Assembly (NCBI GenBank): GCA_025602905.1
Contig: JAHLKI010000035.1
Coordinates: 178,963-242,962, forward strand
DNA length: 64,000 bases
Source: Phlyctochytrium arcticum
Lineage: Eukaryota > Chytridiomycota > Chytridiomycetes > Chytridiales > Chytridiaceae
Direction of reading: 5' to 3'
How positions within the stretch are numbered: the stretch's first letter is position 1; each line of letters starts with the position of its first letter. Below the pieces are notes generated by a model. It saw nothing but the letters and a program-made list of their open reading frames with translations, ran no database searches and was not told the origin of the DNA. A program made the translations under genes and the position numbers. This document shows, piece by piece, positions 48,826-62,712 of this stretch.

Positions 48826-49926
48826 TGAACGACTTATGATAATTGTGTTATTGGCAAATGCAATCATAGAACGGTTAAAAATCCGGATTTTACTCAAGTG
48901 CCAACGCAAATGAGATCTGATGTGGCACGCTCAACGATTGTTCCCAATGCGATGCCTGCTCAACCTTACCAGTGCCGGACTTTGTTACGTAGCCTAGGCC
49001 CGATGAATCACCTCTGTAGGTCTTGACGACGACGAGTGGATTTTGAGAAAAGCAACATCCCATGCCATACAATGAGGGAGGTCTATCTCAGAGCTTCTGT
49101 CAAAGTAATGATCCCTATTTGGAAAATGCTCCGTGCCTTACAGAGACTCTTGTTTCAAACTTTGATCTGAACAACGTTACTAGCTGGCAACCGAAGTTCG
49201 AATGCATCGCAACGGATCATGAATTTCAGTCTTGCTAGAAAAAAAGACGTTGTACGCCATAACACGTACTGGAGCGATGCACCGATGCGCTCCGGTCTCA
49301 TTCGTCAGCATGCGCTTCATTCTCATTCAGATTATAGAAATTGGGCCTGTGTAAACGAAAACTGGAATTTTCACTCTGGTACTTACTCTGCGGACAGCAA
49401 GTGAGAAGATTGATCCACTCTGGGCAAGGAAAAATTTGGGGTGATCGGTGACATGTTGAACCTGATTTTACGGGTGTTCGACGCTTTACAAGATTAGGCA
49501 CCGCGTCGCTTCAAGAGACGTGAAAGCTGTCATTTCGGCGGAACACATGGAGCAGCTGGTCGACGGCATCTCTGCAAGCAGTATGGGAGTGATAACATCA
49601 ACACATCTCACTGATATTACTGATCCTCATTAAATGGGCTCATGTCAGTTTTTCTGATGGTTTCCCGGTCTTGCGGTTTTTTCCAGGCGATAACAACTTC
49701 CGTGAGACGCCATTTGCTGCTGTTTGGAGCAACGTCCCAACGTGGCAAGCTGGTAGGCAGCTGGTCGGTAGCCAACCTATTTATGAGGAGATACGTGGGT
49801 CTTGTTTGTCAGATAATCTGAGATTTAAATACAGACTTGCTGGAATCTATCTCTTGTGAAACATCTCGCAACCCTGGTGTTGTCGATCCACGGTAAATCG
49901 CAGAATCTTCCACCAAAAATAAACAA
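48826..49926. other. 1.1 kb stretch with possible but unresolved small exons
   Basis: No confident gene. On the plus strand, several open pieces look protein-like: one from Met 49062 (MPYNEGGLSQSFCQ...), one about 49230-49379 (DVVRHNTYWSDAPMRSGLIR, followed by a possible donor GTACTT), one about 49500-49590 (SAEHMEQLVDGISASSMG), and one about 49686-49859 after a TTTTTTCCAG acceptor, ending GIYLL and TGA. I could not join them into one frame. On the minus strand a good GTAAGT donor near 49388 gives a competing short model. A genuine small multi-exon gene or a decayed one are both possible. Confidence 0.3.
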
Positions 49927-51285
<1,359 letters not shown>

Positions 51286-51643
51286 CAGGATGTGCTCTCC
51301 CATACCCGCAGTATAAGTCATCGAAATCCAGTTCTTATCTCGCGCATTCTCATTTTCAAGACTCCTCGAATTGAACAACCAGCATCAGACATTTTGACTC
51401 GGTAACTTGCGTGACAAATTTGTTGAGAGTGTAGAATACACATCAGCGCGCAAGCGAATTCCAACAAGCGTATACATACCCCAAAATTTTCACTTTGTCA
51501 TGTACGAAACACTCCCAAATCATTACGGCAAAATCAAACCTCTAATGTAGTTTAGAGCGCAGTATTTTTTCTTTGTGATAAACTAGGAGAGATGACTACT
51601 ATATAGCTAAGTAAGCGTTAACGCAACCAAATTTCCTGACCCA
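51286..51643. other. Convergent intergenic region, nothing recognised
   Basis: AT-rich stretch between the stop codons of the CIAO1 and E2 genes. It should contain both 3' UTRs. No open frame or RNA gene is supported. Confidence 0.45.
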
Positions 51644-52542
51644 TCATATACTTCCTGTAAGTATCGCCTCCACTGCCTGCTGTTCATCCCCCTCATAGCG
51701 TCGCAAGGCCAAAATCACAAGATCCTGGTCGAAGCCCATCTGATGTATTTGAGACACACTTGTCGCTTCATCCACAGTTCCACTGTTCCCGCTGCGGCTC
51801 TTGCCCTCTTTCGCGTCCACTTTGATGGCGTACATCTCGGTCCATTTTCGGGCAGTTCTTTCAAAGTCTGCTCGGTTTGTGATATAATGTTGTGCTACTT
51901 GCGCATCCTTATTATCGTGTATTTGAATGCAGATATATTTGAAGAGACAGTCGAAGCAAACCTGAGGATTGTCCGGAGCTGGGTCGCACAGGAGCGACTG
52001 TAAAGAAAGCAGCTGATGGGAGGAAAGTTAGATGGGAGATTTGCTGCAAAATGCTGTACTAACCACAGTTTTCAGCGTTAAAACAGGACTCCATTCGTTC
52101 TTGAGAATATCAAGACCTGACAGAGCAAATTTAGAATGGTTCCATTGGAGAGTCTTCCCATGTTTACAAATAGCGCCTGTTTGAGAGGAAATATTGGGGT
52201 GGTAAACCGGAGTTTCAAATTTCATGACAGGAGGCTAGGATTTCGTATGTAAATTAGAAAGAGGTTGCGATTCTCTACATGGTAGCTTACGTGAAATGGA
52301 TATTCATTGGGCAGATTGATACTGATGGAGAACTCCCCTCCTTCGTATGGGCTGCCATCTGGTCCTCCGATCGTTCCAGACAATGTCGCTAATAAGAAGA
52401 TCACAGTTGGAGTTGTTGCTTCCGGCTGGCTAAGACTTCACTGCGTACATAGATTGTCGTCCAGCACCTTCACCCAAACTTTGGCTGACCTGTCAGCCTG
52501 GACCTGTCGAATTTCGCGCTCAACTCGTCGGATATCCGGCAT
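51644..52542 (-). CDS. UBC1: Ubiquitin-conjugating enzyme E2, UBC1/UBE2K class
   Basis: E2 enzyme with a C-terminal UBA domain, the layout of yeast Ubc1 and human UBE2K, which extends K48 ubiquitin chains. The start at 52542 gives [20 protein letters not shown]. Exons then code [48 protein letters not shown] with the HPN motif and the catalytic Cys at the end of that exon, [17 protein letters not shown], the [13 protein letters not shown] region, then [17 protein letters not shown]. The UBA domain is [38 protein letters not shown], ending at the stop 51644-51646. Splices checked by frame include [11 protein letters not shown]. Five or so introns are present. Active-site and UBA residues look intact. 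Confidence 0.9.
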
Positions 52543-53208
52543 TTCTTTGCATCAGCGGACAAGCTCGCGTTGGATCGGATGCTGGCCACTTTTTAGGAGC
52601 CAGAACTGAAGCACCAAGAAAGCAGAAAAGCGCAAAGGACTCCTGCCTCCACTACCCGCACGCTGCAGGTACTGCCAGCACCTGCCTGTTCCTTGGAGGA
52701 CTGTAAACATTTTTGGAGGGCATGGGAGGACCAACCAACCGATATGGGTATTATGGGAGTGGAAAACTCAGCTCGCCAGTCGCAAGCAGGCACGATAGAA
52801 TAGACAGAGCCGATGAATGTGAAAAATCTTTTATTATATGTGTCTCAGCTCAGATCAGTTATATTGTTCAGGCGTGCCCAAATGAGAGGAAGGCACAACG
52901 AGAAGTTGAGTACATTTTCCGTAATCATGCGTCTTGTCGAACCCTCACTGGAGAAGCGCCTTGTCTGCTTGCGAGTGGACTCCAGCCTTGTCACCAGATC
53001 ACTCTTGTCAGAGCCATCCGACGAGCTGGTCCTCGCATAGGGTCAATTGTAGAACATATGCCTTTGGAGGCCAATATATCCTTGGTCCCTGGGTGACTTC
53101 TGTTCCACCGGCTGTGGTTTGAATGGTACTATTATTTTTCGTTCATTTTGCAGTCCCAAATAGACGAATTTACGTGAGAAAAACTGCCAATGGACGCTTG
53201 CCCAATGT
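52543..53208. other. Upstream region of the E2 gene and 3' flank of TOR, no gene seen
   Basis: About 670 bp between two leftward-reading genes. Short open frames on both strands have no recognisable domain, splice structure or composition suggesting coding. No repeat or RNA gene was found by eye. Confidence 0.4.
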
Positions 53209-56200
53209 TTACCAAAACGCACACCATCCAATGTAGCACTTTACAAAAGAAGTTCAGAAAAATTGCAAGTTTCCACCAAGGATTTTGAATAATTACCTGA
53301 CAAAGATTCTCCAGCGAAGTGGCTTGCAATATCAGACGATGCACCTGATTACGAACGTCCAGTGTTTGTTGCGCCTTAAAATCCTTGCCTGGGTCCATAC
53401 GTTAGTGGACTGAAAGATCCTAATAATGGCTTATTTTACCAGTGAGCTTGTTCGAGACGCGATTTATTACTGAAAGAGCTCGAGTATTTAATGCCTCCGG
53501 TTTACCGACTTGGTCATCTTCTGTGTTTCACGAGTGAGCAAAGGGAATAGACATCGAATTTCAGCTACCAAGCTACCATTGGCGATCAAGTCATTCTCAT
53601 TCCTTTGCAGCTTTCTGCTGGCGGGGAAATTCCTGGTAGGTACCGGTTCGTCTAGCAGATCTGAGGGCACGGGGCACACTTAGTGATTACTGCTGCAAAG
53701 ATCATGATATGATACGTACCATTCTCCAATTTTGTTTGTCGCATTGGTTTCGAGTCTTTGCACTGCAGGTTAGATCGATAATCCTGCACTTCCATTCAAA
53801 TAGACCCCTTACCAGGCTTGGGACTCGCCGTCGATAACAACCGCCAATTGATAAGTGGATCGTAAACAAATGCCTCCAACACCGCCATAAGACTGTCTTT
53901 GTTTTCGCGAAGAACGCTCATGACGTGTTCGCAAGTGATCCTGAAATTTCCCTCAATGCCACTAACCTGAAGCAACGTACGTTAAATGGTGCACATGGCT
54001 TCAGAACTGCTCCGCTTCTTACTTCCATGGCATTGATCAGCATCCGAGTCAGCCGGAAAGGAATTTTCTCCGGGAATTTCTCTCGGTGCATCGCCACCTA
54101 CGCTATGAGTTGGTCATCTGCACTGGGAGGCAAAAACCGGTTGATAACTCACCTCGAAGCAATCACCGAAGTCGATATGTATAACTTTGCCCGTAAACCG
54201 ATCCAACATTAGATTGGAGGGGTGACGGTCCCCGAGTCCAAGTATATAGCCCACCATAGACATTACAGCAAGTGAACGGGTGTAATTTGTTCGCCTATCC
54301 AACCAAACCTTTCTTGTCGAGTTAATTGACGGGTTATAAGCCGAAATGTCCCCGCTTGTTTTACCTCTGAATTTTTGCTTTTCAGCCATAAAACCTTGTA
54401 CAGGTCTTGTCCAGTGGTGTTTTCAAGGGCATATTCAAACACTTCCACTTTCTGCAGCAATGTCAGATTGTCATAATCTGGGGCCATCTGGTTCACAAAT
54501 TTCAGCACAGTACTGAAACAGCGCTCGTCAAATGGTCATACTCACTTGTAACATCAGGCGGTGTTCAATATTCAGCAGAATTTTCCGACTCTCCCGATAA
54601 TCCCGGATCAGCGTGTGCAAGGTATCACAGTGCGGGACCCATCCGATTAATCCAGAGTTTGGGGATAGCGGAATAACCGGATATCGATGGATGCTCAGAT
54701 GCCGTTTGAAAGTTTCCGCACCGGTAGCCAATAATGTGTTGACAAGCCCGAACAACTGCATTACCCTCTCATCCTGTCGCAGATCCTCGTGACCTAGAAC
54801 AATGTTAACTAGGACTCATGTACATCTACTCCTTCAGTACCTTTGAGCAGGTATTGATAATCTTTCCCGTCGCTTCCCCGAATAGTCAGTCGACGGGGCC
54901 TTTGTTTCGAAGTCATAACGGTCAAAGTCGGTACAAATGACGCAATCTTGACAATGGGCTCGGAGCTACGATACGTTCCTATACCAAAAGTCTTTTAAGG
55001 TAACTGTCTCCGGAAACTCCAAGGAAAATGTAGTATGACCTGGTACTGCAAGCTCCAAATCCCTGGCGGCCAGAAGTTTCGGGGAGACATATTGTAACTC
55101 CAAAGTTGTAAGCTGCGGCAGTTGCTTGTTTATCCGACGGAAAACCTTTTTAAGGTTGAGAGAAGACTCAGAGTAGCTACTGCGGTTCTAATCTTACCAG
55201 GTAATACAAGTCCCATGCCTGGTTAATATCAATCACGTTTTGTGTTCGTTTAAACCGCTTGCACCAATCCAGTGCTTCCTGCAAATCTCGACCAAACGCT
55301 TGGTTGAAAGATATTTCCCGTAATGTCTCTGGTCCCTTGAAGCAAATGTAAATAAGTATCTTCGTATCGTCAATAAGATTTGACAAAAAAAAATCCCACC
55401 CTTTCCAACATTTGGTGCAAAGGCTCCAGTGTAGTAAACATCCCTTCAACGTTATGGTCACCAAAATACAGCCGCGATGCTTCCTCGAGTCCTTCGTGCC
55501 ACATCTCATGCCAAAGTATTGCCACTCGAATCAACTCTTGACTCACAAGTAGTGCCTTTTTGAAACACAACGTTAGTGTCATAAATCGAAATCACGGGAT
55601 GACAGCACCTGCTCGACTAGTAAGGCGCTATGCAATCGCATTTTCTCGATGATTGCGAGGGCAGACTTTTTCCGAGATACACTTTGCGATTTGGAGGCGA
55701 CAGTTAACGAATAAACCAAAGCTTGGGGATGTTCCTTGCCCACATCTGACAGTAGTTGGTGGATCAAGCGGCGAACGTGTGAATTTGGTGTGTGAATTCG
55801 AGCAATTAGCTGAGCAAAAAGTATTAATCTTCGCGAACTAACTGAAACACCAAGCCAAATTGTACATACTTGCGGAATCACCTGCAACCAAGTATCAATG
55901 CTAACGCTATTGAAACCCTCTCCGATAGCAATGTTGACATCCGGTTGATATCCATACTTGAACCATAATGTCAATAGACGCAATGTATCTTGAAGGGAAT
56001 TCCCTTTTGACAAGGCAATAGATCGGAAGAAACCTACAGCGAAATCATAAGAATTGTTGCAGTCAGCTTCTCCAAAATCTTCCTCTACCTTGTACGGATG
56101 GTACTACGTGCGCCACTAATATCTGTGGCGGAATGCTATCATGCACTTTTTCATAATGGGAGATAACCTCAAAATTTGCAAAAGCCCATGCGTGCCAGGC

Positions 56201-59200
56201 TTTATACCAGTCCTTGTCACAGTGAGTAGCAGCCAGGTACGAACGCAGGATTTCCGGGATCACACCCTGAGATGAGTTAGATAAAATTGTAAATAACGTC
56301 AATTACGAATCGCACCTCATTAAGTTCTTCTTGCAACGCGCTTTGCCACTCTCCCAGTTTTAAATAACATCGTGCGAGCAAGCGTACTGGTTCCAGCTTA
56401 ACAGCATCACCATTATGGCAGTCCACGTGGGCATGAATGTCATGTAGGGTAGTCAACCCAAGTCGTTCTACAATGCTCTTTGTAAAATCCTTCATAGTGA
56501 CAAAGGCCTGTTCTTTCATCCCCGAGGTCCAGTGGTGTTTAAGACAGGCATATATGACTTGTGGTGCATCATCACCGATCGCCTATATGGCTGGTAAGGG
56601 AGCAATACGACAACAAGCATACATAATAATCATACCAGACTGCCAAAGTCTTTGGTCTCAACCTTGAGCAAACCCGTGAGTGTTTTCTGAGACAATCCCA
56701 ATCTTCCGCTCTTTCGACATAGATTTGCAAACTTGATCCACATTTCCATATCCTCTTTGGGCGAGATAACCAATGCCCGAACTTTCAGGATTCGCTGCCA
56801 CACTTCGACGTTACGCTGGCATCCGCGAAGTCTGGAACACTGTAAACCAATGGTCTGAAAAAGCGGGGCGCCTTGGGTCTCACCTCGCCATCCAAGTCTT
56901 CCTGATAGCAGCTTGCCGGTGAGGTTGCTCATAAAGCTGCTTGTATGTAATAATCTCCTCCAATTCTGCGAGCATCTGAATACGCACAACCACACTTGGC
57001 AAGGAGTACAGTTAGTAAAGCCCCATAAACACTTTTGAGATCTTCACATACTTATAGGCCCGACTGTAACTTTCGCTCACCAAAGCCATCAGTTCTGTAT
57101 TTAACAGATCTCTAGCCTTGTTAATGAATTGTGACGCTTGGGGGTAAAGGTTCCGGTGCAAAGCGAGAATGGCTCGGAAGAAGACACTGTCAGGAGATTC
57201 CTGCTTCATTACCGCTATATATTCGTCCATCAATTCCCATTGACCCAATCCCCATGCGGCCGCTGCTGCAAGCGGGGCGACGGCCTTTCTGACATCGCTT
57301 GTGGCAAAGGCCCAGCGCTCTTGAGCAAGGTATGAAAGAGCATCCCATTCACCAAGATTGTGGAGACATCGCATTCGTCCGAGAGTCGCCTCAACGGCTA
57401 AAGGATCTTCGGCTTGCTTCTTCTCATACGCCGCTAGACCATCCTCCCAACGGTGAAGTTTTTCATACCATGACTCTTTCAATTCTACGTCGTGGTTCTG
57501 CTGGGCATATGTCAATATTCCTATGGCAGAGTCTGGCTGTTGCAGTTGGTTATTAATGCTGATGAGCGCTTCGATGGTGTTGGTGAGAGGCTCTGCGATA
57601 AATTCAAGCTCCTTGTAATGGAGTGCTTTAGCATAAGCATGACACTTGGCAGCATACAGCCCCAGCGTTCTGATATCTATTGGTAAGGCTTTGTCGTCAT
57701 GCTCCATGAATTCCGCTAAGTTGAGTAAGGTTTGCAGGATCTCAGGTGGTATATTTGACGATGTTAGCGCTGTTTCCAAACATCGGACTAGTTCGTCCTG
57801 GAACTGATCATAAAGTTCACTCCAGCATGACACAAAGCTTGCGTTGAACAATTCGCGTGCTAAAGGATAATAGACACCCGCCAAACTTGCGCATGCTCGT
57901 AGTGCATGAGATGGCGACTCTTTCAACAATTCAACACTGAAGCGACGTATCCACTCTGCCCAATCATCCTTGGTTGAGCGTTGGGAAGTCTCCCAAGCTT
58001 TCTTCAACTGCTGTTGATTGACAGGTAATTTTTTGGATGCGATATCGGCAGGAGCATCCTCAGTGAGTGTCTCATTGAACCTAGGTCAACCGTTGGTGGA
58101 CAAACTACATAGATTTCGTATGAATGGTACCTGTCTTCGCTTTCAGTGCCCAATTCCTGAGGTAATGGTTCATTTTTGAGCAACTTGGACACCAGCATTT
58201 CGTACTTTTGATGCTGAATATGATGTCGGACCAGGCTCTATAATCTGGTCGTTAGGAATGAGGATACGAAACGCTCGTGTTAATGTACCTTATTGATTAA
58301 CGGAACAAAAATCGCGAAGTCGTTGACAAGTTGATAAATCAATGCACAGAGAGTGTCCATGGCAGCTAATCGTAATTCTGGCTGTGGGATGGCAAGTACT
58401 CGTACAAGTGGATGGATAATGCGCGAGGCCTGGTCAGTGAAGTTGATTTTTTTGCATAAATATCCGATGGTTTGAATGGCGTGGCGTTTGAGATGCGTTG
58501 GTGCATCGGCTTTCTCGAACTGTCGCACAATGACTGGTACAACCAAATGCAGATATTCTTCCAGGTTTGACCCGAATGTTATCATCGCATGCAAAACCTT
58601 CTGAGTGAGTTGGCGCTTCTCCGTAGTGTCCGCCTCAAATATCTGGAGCATTTGTGGAAGTAGGATAGGAAGGTAAACCTTAAACTCTCCATCTAGCGCC
58701 ACGGCGATGGCTTCTACTAGCGATAAAATCGTAATCTGAATGTTGGACGTCGGACTCCAATATTCTTGAATCAGTGATAAAAGATCTTGCAAATATCCAC
58801 GGATATGCTGCTTCACAATTGAGACTAGGAGACCAAGTTGTTGAAAGTGGAACTCCAACATGCCAATGGGGCACGCTCTCATCATGCTAAGGAATGGTGG
58901 CATTATCTATTGCAAAGATCAGAAGAAATCCACTTTCACGCAAGTGACCACATTACTTGAGGGAGGAAGGGGACGCATTTCAAGCTCAAGGTCTTAAAAA
59001 TATACATGACTGCCTGAATGACCGCTGTATGATGAATGCTGAGTGACGAATCTCGTAGGATCTTCATCAGAGCAGACACGGCCACCGTAGGGTAATAGTC
59101 CTCAGATGATGGACTGCCTGCTGTGGAACTGGACACTTCCTCCCCCTGCCCTCCTAGCACACGCTCCGGGTCCCTTGATGTGATCTGTCAACGAACTTAA

Positions 59201-62200
59201 TTATGTCGACATTTTCCGCTTTATGAATGCCCAAACCGACCTTGTGTTTGTAAGGATCAAGAGCTCCAATTATTCCCATAACTTTTACTGTTTCTCTCCG
59301 TATGGTAAGGCATTGCTCTGTCTTCAAAATATCCACCAGCACTCCGAGCAAGTTTGGGAAGCGCAGGTAGGGCTCTATTACCCAGCCTGTGTTGCTGCAT
59401 AACTGGCCCAATGTGTGAAGAGCTGCTTCTCGTTTGGTCGGGCTACTCTGGTCCTGCAATGTCTCCATAACGATGGGCATAAGCTCATCCAAGAAGGGCA
59501 GGAGAGATTCTCCGCCTACTTGCGCGAGTTCACCTATGGCGGTGAGGACCTGAGATGCAACGGCAGAATTGGTATCGCGGGCCTTCGGCAAAAGCACTTT
59601 CAGAATCGGTTGCACATATGGCCGAATCAACCTCTGAGCGGCGGCAATCAAATGTCCTAACAAGCGGGCACTTTCTTCCCTTTGCCGGCTTAGCGCGCAG
59701 ATATAGTCAGAATGAGCCAAAATCATGATTTCATGAGGTTGATAATCACCTAGCTCCAGAGTACTCCAGCTCCGTGAGAAGTTGAATCAGAGTTTTTCTC
59801 AGAGATGGTAAAACATATGCGGGGTTGTGGACAGTCAGCCGTCCAATGATGGATATCGCAAGCTCCCTTATGATGAAAACCTCATCGTTCAACGCTATGA
59901 ATAATGTGCGAATGTGATCAGCCTGAGCCAAGTGAAAGTCAAAGCGTTCATCTAAGGATGACAGCACCGCTTGACGAATCAATGCATCTGCAGGAAATGG
60001 TCAGCCGCTCGCCGTCAGTAACCAGAAGCATATAACAAACCTGGATCGGTAATACCGACTGTCAGCAGCTTCTCGAGAACCTCGCTTACCACTTGCATAG
60101 CGTGATTGCTGGTCTACTCCAGAGAGTTTAAACGGTCGTGGCGACCTGCGAGTAATACACATCAATATACCTGATAGCAAACTGGGTCGCGGGCCAACAA
60201 ATGGCAACAAGTCAATGCGGCCGCTTTTCGAATGTCGATGTTGTCATCCTCCAGGTAAGATACGGCGCAGTCTCGAATTAACTCATGGAGCATGTAACCT
60301 ACTCAAAGTTGGTGTTCTTGCGCCATTGTCTGTTGAAAAATCTTCGTGGGCAAAGCTTACCGGTGAAATCGAAAGAACCTAGTGTGGAGAGCGCCAAAAT
60401 AGTATTTTCAACATCACGAGGCTCGTTGGTTGCCTGTGCTCGATTAGGAAAAAACATAGATGCACCACAAGCGAAATGTCTTCCGTCCATACCGATTGAA
60501 AGTCGCGAAGAGGCGGTGGTATAGGCGCTTGGATTGTCCGTGCAGGGGAACCGGGGTGGCGATATGGCTGCCCACAGAGGATAACAGACAGTAGATTGAG
60601 TAGTCGATCTTTACCAGACGTTGAAGTTAGCTCAAATCGACGTCAAGCATAATAAAAGTTCAGTGTACCTTGAATGGTAGTAAGAAGCGGAGGTATGTAC
60701 ACAGACAAATCTACCAGTGCTTGGCGCAGTGGCTCCGACAGCCCGCTCGCAAACATTTGCTCCAGAAGTTCATGCATGTATTTTGTGAGCGCCGGCCCCA
60801 CTGCTTGCGCCAGCATACTTATGCATTGGAATACTTGTGCCTCACTAGACGATGCCCGGTTTCGTCTGCATGCACATGCTGTAGAATTAGAAAGATGTCA
60901 TCCGCTGGCTGCTACACGGCTCCACACACCCTTTACTGTTGAGCCCATCTTTGATGTTTTGCAGCGCGCCGTCGAGATACGGCCCAATGCTGCTGCCTAC
61001 GGCAATAGCCACTTTCCCGATAGCCAAGAAAGCTAAGTGCATACGGTAAGTATGGAAGAGACGGTAATTCGTTCCACGGTGGTGCAAGACATAGAAATCT
61101 ACGGCGCGAAGAGTCCTTGCCCTTCCAACCACCGTGGTCTCACAGCGACGAGTTGCTCACCAAATGATCGGTCTCGGTCTTTCTTCAATTGAGACAGCAA
61201 ATAGACCATACAGCCATTAAGATATGTGCCTACAAAATCAACGGGATCGAATTGGGCTAAATCCGGAATCATCATAATGACAGTCCTTCGGACAAGTGCG
61301 TCTCGATGGTCTTTGTATTTTAGGACGGATTCGCAGAGACCTTTGAATTTATCTGGTGGATACTGCATTTCGATGCATTAATAGACCGCTCAAAACCATG
61401 CGAATCGTATGTAGGACGCACCATTCCGGGTTGGGCGATCAGTTCTTTCAGTATAAGTAGTGACCCATGAATTGCATCGGCAGTGCCGGCTTTAAAGCCG
61501 CGCTGCGTCTCCTCGAGGATCTTTTGATACCACTGTTTTCGCTGCCGACTGTCACGAACTTGCACGAGCGATAAAGTTGCACTCAGTGCTTCCGCAGCCC
61601 CCTCTCGAATAACGACCTATAATCAGATAATGTCAGGCACCCAATCTTAACTGCCTCCTATACGGACGTACACGCGTATCCCGTAGTGCACCCCATATTA
61701 GATCAAGAATCTGCCCCACGAAACTGTAGATGAGGGTAGGAGCACTGACTGCCAGTTCCTTAAGCACCAATACTGCTGCATATCTTCGAGCCTCATGACG
61801 GTCGCCTGATTTTGTCATTAGACTTGCTCATTGAGGCTTCAAAGAGAATTCTCAGGATCACATGAGAAAGAACTCACCTTGAAGCCATTCCAAAGCCCGC
61901 TTGACCTCAAATTCAACAAACTCAGCAGTAAGGGTTCCCCCCGACAGTGCCAGGCGACCTGATTCAGGATCTCATCAGTGACTTTGGGAGAGACTCGAGA
62001 TGGGGATGATCAAGACCTAATGCTTTGGTGGCCAGAACAGTAATCTGTGGGTCAGTTCCCGGTAGTACGATTCGTAGATAGTTTGCAAAACGAGTCACTT
62101 TGGTCGTATTTTCTTCTCCATCAAATTCGATTAATTTGTCTGCGCGTCGTTGACAAAAGTTAGCCACTACTACTTTGATGCTCGTAACCAGTAGCGGTAA

Positions 62201-62559
62201 CCTATTGCAAGAATGCCTCCGATCTTGTCATTGTTGTCGGTGCTGTGAATCAATTCGAAAATCCTGCGGTTGACGTCGTTGATGAAGCGTGTAAAGCTTT
62301 CGCCGGATAGCTCCCGCGCCACTGCTGTGACCTTTGGGTACGTACATGTTAATCAAAGCATGTTCTGATACCCAAACTGAACCTGCAGGGTGAGATATTT
62401 ACATGATCGCGGAGGTCGTTCGCAGCTCGTAAACGCAGCTCGTCATTTCTACAATAGACCAATCAGCGCGCGATTTGGGAAAAGAAAGAATGCTCTATAC
62501 CTGGAACGGAGGTCTGCGAGTATCTTGGCCAGCGGCTCCTGGGCTGTATTTGCGCTCAT
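53209..62559 (-). CDS. TOR: TOR serine/threonine protein kinase
   Basis: Central growth-control kinase of TORC1/TORC2. The start at 62559 gives [17 protein letters not shown], then [16 protein letters not shown] and [20 protein letters not shown], the usual TOR N-terminus. Many exons carry HEAT repeats (62.4 to about 58.1 kb). The FAT domain spans about 58.0-55.6 kb. The FRB domain follows ([20 protein letters not shown], then SRLYFGDHN and [13 protein letters not shown]), with the Ser that contacts the FKBP12-rapamycin complex kept. Kinase motifs: [38 protein letters not shown] and HIDFGDCFE (53.9-54.8 kb). The FATC end reads [23 protein letters not shown] with TAA at 53209-53211. Well over 20 short introns are present; individual exon limits were not all fixed. 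It is probably the only TOR gene if the genome follows most non-yeast fungi, but that cannot be seen here. Confidence 0.95.
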
Positions 62560-62712
62560 TGTCCCGCGTCGTGCATTGTCGCTGTGATGTTGCCGACCTT
62601 GGTCAGAGCCATCAAGGCAGAACATGGTGCTGTGCCACCAATGCTGCGCAGCACTGCTGCCGTCACGGCCGTCGCTCCATATCATCAGATGTGTCAATTT
62701 CGCTCCAAACCC
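62560..62712. promoter_or_regulatory. Shared upstream region of TOR and the BSD-domain gene
   Basis: About 150 bp between divergent starts. The plus-strand gene might instead start at the in-frame Met 62584, which would leave only about 24 bp, so 62713 is preferred. Confidence 0.35.
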
